NCBI GenBank assembly: GCA_019321725.1
Contig: CM033115.1
Span: 2,108,001 to 2,172,000 of the forward strand
Direction: 5' to 3'
DNA: 64,000 bases
DNA from: Paulownia fortunei
Taxonomy: Eukaryota > Streptophyta > Magnoliopsida > Lamiales > Paulowniaceae
This document shows, piece by piece, positions 61,601 to 64,000 of this stretch; the first letter of the stretch is position 1, and every line of letters starts with the position of its first letter. The notes beneath the pieces were generated by a model, which was not told where the DNA came from, made no database searches, and saw nothing but the letters and a program-made list of their open reading frames with translations. A program made the position numbers and the translations under genes.

Positions 61601-64000
61601 ACAAGTTTTGACAAATGCCCATAATTAGATATTATTATGCTGTTAATAAATATAGCAAATAAGAAAAACTATACTGACCTGTAAAATATTATCCTTTGTG
61701 GCTTTTGCCCAGTTGCTTTTCTGAAAGAAACCAAAAGATCCCTGCAAGAGAGAAAAAAGCAATTTAAATCATATGTACTAATACTGAATGTGCATCCTTC
61801 CCAATGAGAAAAAGTATAATAGAAAAAGCATTATATAGATAAATAAGCAACAAACAACTAAAGCATACAAAGTTTAAGGCATAGAAATAAGGAAAACAAC
61901 AAACCTGATCATGCCGCCACTGACTGTACCACGAATAGGATCATGCCAGGTCTTGTATAAATCTTGTATCAATTCTTGTCTGTGAGTTTGAGCACAAACC
62001 AATCCTGCATATTTTGTGACCTCAGGCCAATCTTGAGAAGCTACAACCTGCACTCAGAAAGATTTTTGAGCAACCTCTAATAAGATGACCTAAGACAGAT
62101 GAACCAATAGTCCAATAGTGGCGGCTTCAGTTAAGAAGTATACAGCAGCAATTGATGGACTTGAATCCTCTCCATTCTCAGGGTGCGTCACATCTGCTCC
62201 AAAGATAATTGTAGGTATGTCACTAACCAATGGTATTCTGCATCTTATAGCATCCAAGAGAACAGTGTTTCTGCCACCCATCTGTTTAGGAAAGAATTGG
62301 TGGTTAAACATATGAAGTTAAGTTTAAGGTAAGTACTACAGGCTCTCTGATCATTAAAAGCCATATCATGTGTCATCAGAGCAATCAATCGCACCTTAAC
62401 ATTTATTTTCAATGATACATTAGCCAAATATTGCTTGTTGATCTTAAAGACATGCTTTGTGAGACAGCACTGGGATATCAAACCAAGATCAGTTTCACAT
62501 ATCCGCTTCAGATCACCTATCACCACAGAAACTGATATGTCATATTGTTGAAAATAGAATATTATTTGTTACATATCAAACTTGCCAGTCAACTTTTCGC
62601 ATGGCATACCATATAAGGACCCATTGTTGTCAGGCAAAATAGCTAATAAAAGCTCCAATTCATTTCCTTTTAATTTGTTCATGCATGCATGATAAACATG
62701 CTTCAAAGCTTTCTCTACTTGATCAGGCTGACCTGTGTAGATTGGAATAACTGGCTCTGGATTAAATTCCTGTAAGATGAGACTGCTATGATCAGATTAT
62801 ATAGTAGCACAGATGTTTGTACCATCTACCAATGGCATACAGGAAGACAACGGACAAAAGGTAGGGATAATAACCATGCCAGATACTTGACACATTTGAG
62901 CCAGCTCATGACAAAATCCACGAGCAACACTATCTTGGACACTCCTTGAGAAGTTGATACATGCCCAACGTCTAACAGTCATGCCATTAATCATTTTCTG
63001 TGTAAATAAAATCACAAGAGCTGAGTTGCATAGAATGAATAGAGACTAGAATTTTATCATCCCAAGATGAAATTTAAAACAAGGAAAGTAAATTTGACAT
63101 AATCTCACAATAAAACATTTATAAGTTAAACCTTGTTCACCATATTCCATTGGCCAACTTGTGGCAAACAATCCTTTTCTTTCCCCATCTCGTGATATTT
63201 CAACTGCATATAAGTGCCTAATGCAGGTTAAAGAGTAGACATCCACTGTATTAAGGAAACAAAAGCAAGTCTCAAGACACAGCATCTTACCCAGGGAGCA
63301 GGGAGAACTCTTGCCTCCACAGAGGCTAGTTTTTCACTGATTTTAAGTCCAAACTCCTTTGCATAAGGATCTAGTTCATAATCATTGTATTGGACAGTCT
63401 GCATTCAGATGGGAATAGGGAACAAATGCTCATTTATCAATTCTTCATCAATTCCAAGAAAATTTCTATAAAATTCACAAGCGATAGAATAATCCAGATG
63501 CATGTTAAAGTCCATTTTCGACCTCCAATGGTTTTGATTACATTTATTGAGGGTTAGCTTCATAAGACCTTGCGTGTATAAATTGTACTGATAGATTCAC
63601 CATTCCACAGTTTTTAGACTCAATTCACTCAAAAGATTTTTGAATCTCTTTTTTGACTTCTCAGTTACAGTCAAAAGCACAAAAAGAATACTTTCTGCAT
63701 GCTTCAGGTTACTGTGATGAATACAAAGTCAATTGGCTTAGCAATTCCCATATGTGTTTGTTTCAGTGAAAAGAGGAATCAGAGATTTTATTACCATTTC
63801 CCCTACTCAATCTGTTATTTACAGAATAATCCAATTGCAGTAACCAGTTAGAAAGAGATCAATGTGAATATGAAATTTATTCTTGCTAGATGAAAGAGAA
63901 GGTGAAGCAAGATATTACAATCATGGAATACCTGCAGAATATCATTCTCTCGATCCCTTGGTCTTTGGCATGTAACCTTTAGAAGAGCAGTAATTTGTTT
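55681..64000 (-). CDS. AGO10: Argonaute AGO10 (PINHEAD/ZWILLE type), 3' half of gene
   Basis: Fourteen minus-strand exons encode the last 526 residues: 64000-63932, 63398-63291, 63203-63132, 62997-62875, 62769-62610, 62516-62395, 62281-62144, 62047-61905, 61741-61679, 60774-60711, 60591-60456, 60337-60264, 59804-59678 and 55862-55681 (stop TGA). All phases agree. The piece starts after PAZ in linker L2 ([20 protein letters not shown]) and covers MID and PIWI. The slicer residues are present: Asp in FGADVTHP, Glu in HRQELIQD, Asp in YRDGVSEG and His in RPAHYH. Clade marks are [18 protein letters not shown] and [10 protein letters not shown], where AGO1 has YVSGMAFNPEP and THPHPGEDSS. The end [11 protein letters not shown] is universal. 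AGO10 sequesters miR165/166 to maintain shoot meristems. The last intron (55863-59677) holds a Copia remnant. Confidence 0.95.
56441..57059 (+). repeat. 5' LTR of the Copia element
   Basis: 619 bp with inverted ends TGTTGGG/CCCAACA. Contains TATAAATAGAGAG (56599-56611) as a TATA-like element and the GTACAAGTTTTTT, CTCAAGGGTGTATTTTTCTT and GGAAGAACGGAACTCTTGTG blocks typical of Tnt1-like Copia LTRs. The bases before it (AATGG) are the possible target site; the partner at the other end is lost. Confidence 0.75.
57613..57938 (+). repeat. 163-bp tandem duplication within the Copia gag region
   Basis: GTGAAAGCATCATTGTTGTC starts at 57615-57616 and again near 57778, a spacing of 163 bases. The copies continue in parallel through CTGCTTTGGTTGTTTAGGAC and GTGGTGGATCTGTGAACAG. 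They differ at roughly 5% of positions. Confidence 0.85.
58492..59088. repeat. Large inverted repeat (arms about 270 bp, spacer 56 bp)
   Basis: The left arm 58492-58763 matches the reverse complement of 58820-59088. Shared landmarks include CAACTAGTAGTGTTGA, GTGGAGTTAGGACCTTACT, GGTTGATTGAAGGTCAATGG, TATTCTGGTTTGCGGACAAA and TGTGGGCCCCACACAAATTG. Both arms are the 3' end of the same Copia family (internal 3' region, polypurine tract, LTR start). Identity is about 85-90% by eye. Confidence 0.85.

Noticed and set aside
1..64000. CRISPR arrays, operons or prokaryotic gene clusters
   Set aside because: The window is plant nuclear DNA. The tandem repeats present (61, 64, 69, 80, 163, 605 bp) have no regular spacers.

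Overview
This is a nuclear window from a flowering plant, most likely a eudicot. The evidence is AT-rich DNA, GT-AG introns of up to several kb, plant-specific gene families, and intergenic space full of degraded plant transposons. The species cannot be named from sequence alone. Exon boundaries were placed by eye from protein similarity, reading frame and splice sites. All coding genes except the two marked below stay in frame across every inferred junction.

Layout. 1-1772 (+) is the 3' end of a dymeclin gene. 3345-6115 (-) is a complete seven-exon aldo-keto reductase. 9269-10115 (-) is a broken carboxylesterase copy. 10801-17816 is a decayed 7-kb Mutator-like element (MULE) that carries a transposase and a plant mobile domain (PMD) region between long terminal inverted repeats. 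19463-22709 (+) is a p24 beta cargo receptor. 24626-28895 (+) is an aluminium-induced YGL/LRDR protein whose last intron holds nested LTR-retroelement debris. 30517-37501 (+) is a large LRR/Raf-like kinase gene with one apparent 1-base frameshift in exon 1. 37.5-55.6 kb is gene-poor. It holds a Helitron helicase fossil, a 605-bp tandem repeat, several MITE-like relics and, near 49.9 kb, a MIR167 precursor with its own TATA-like box. 55681-64000 (-) is the 3' half of an AGO10 (PINHEAD/ZWILLE-type) Argonaute gene. Its last 3.8-kb intron contains a deleted Copia element that ends in a large inverted duplication.

The genes do not form a pathway. They are ordinary housekeeping, trafficking and signalling genes separated by transposon debris. 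Two are small-RNA genes (MIR167 and AGO10) about 6 kb apart; nothing in the sequence shows a functional link. Dymeclin and the LRR/Raf-like kinase appear, from memory, to be neighbours in Arabidopsis (At1g04200/At1g04210), which suggests a conserved block into which other genes and transposons have come. The best candidates for unusual biology are the PMD-carrying MULE, the MIR167 variant with changes on both arms, and the hairpin-forming Copia palindrome inside AGO10.
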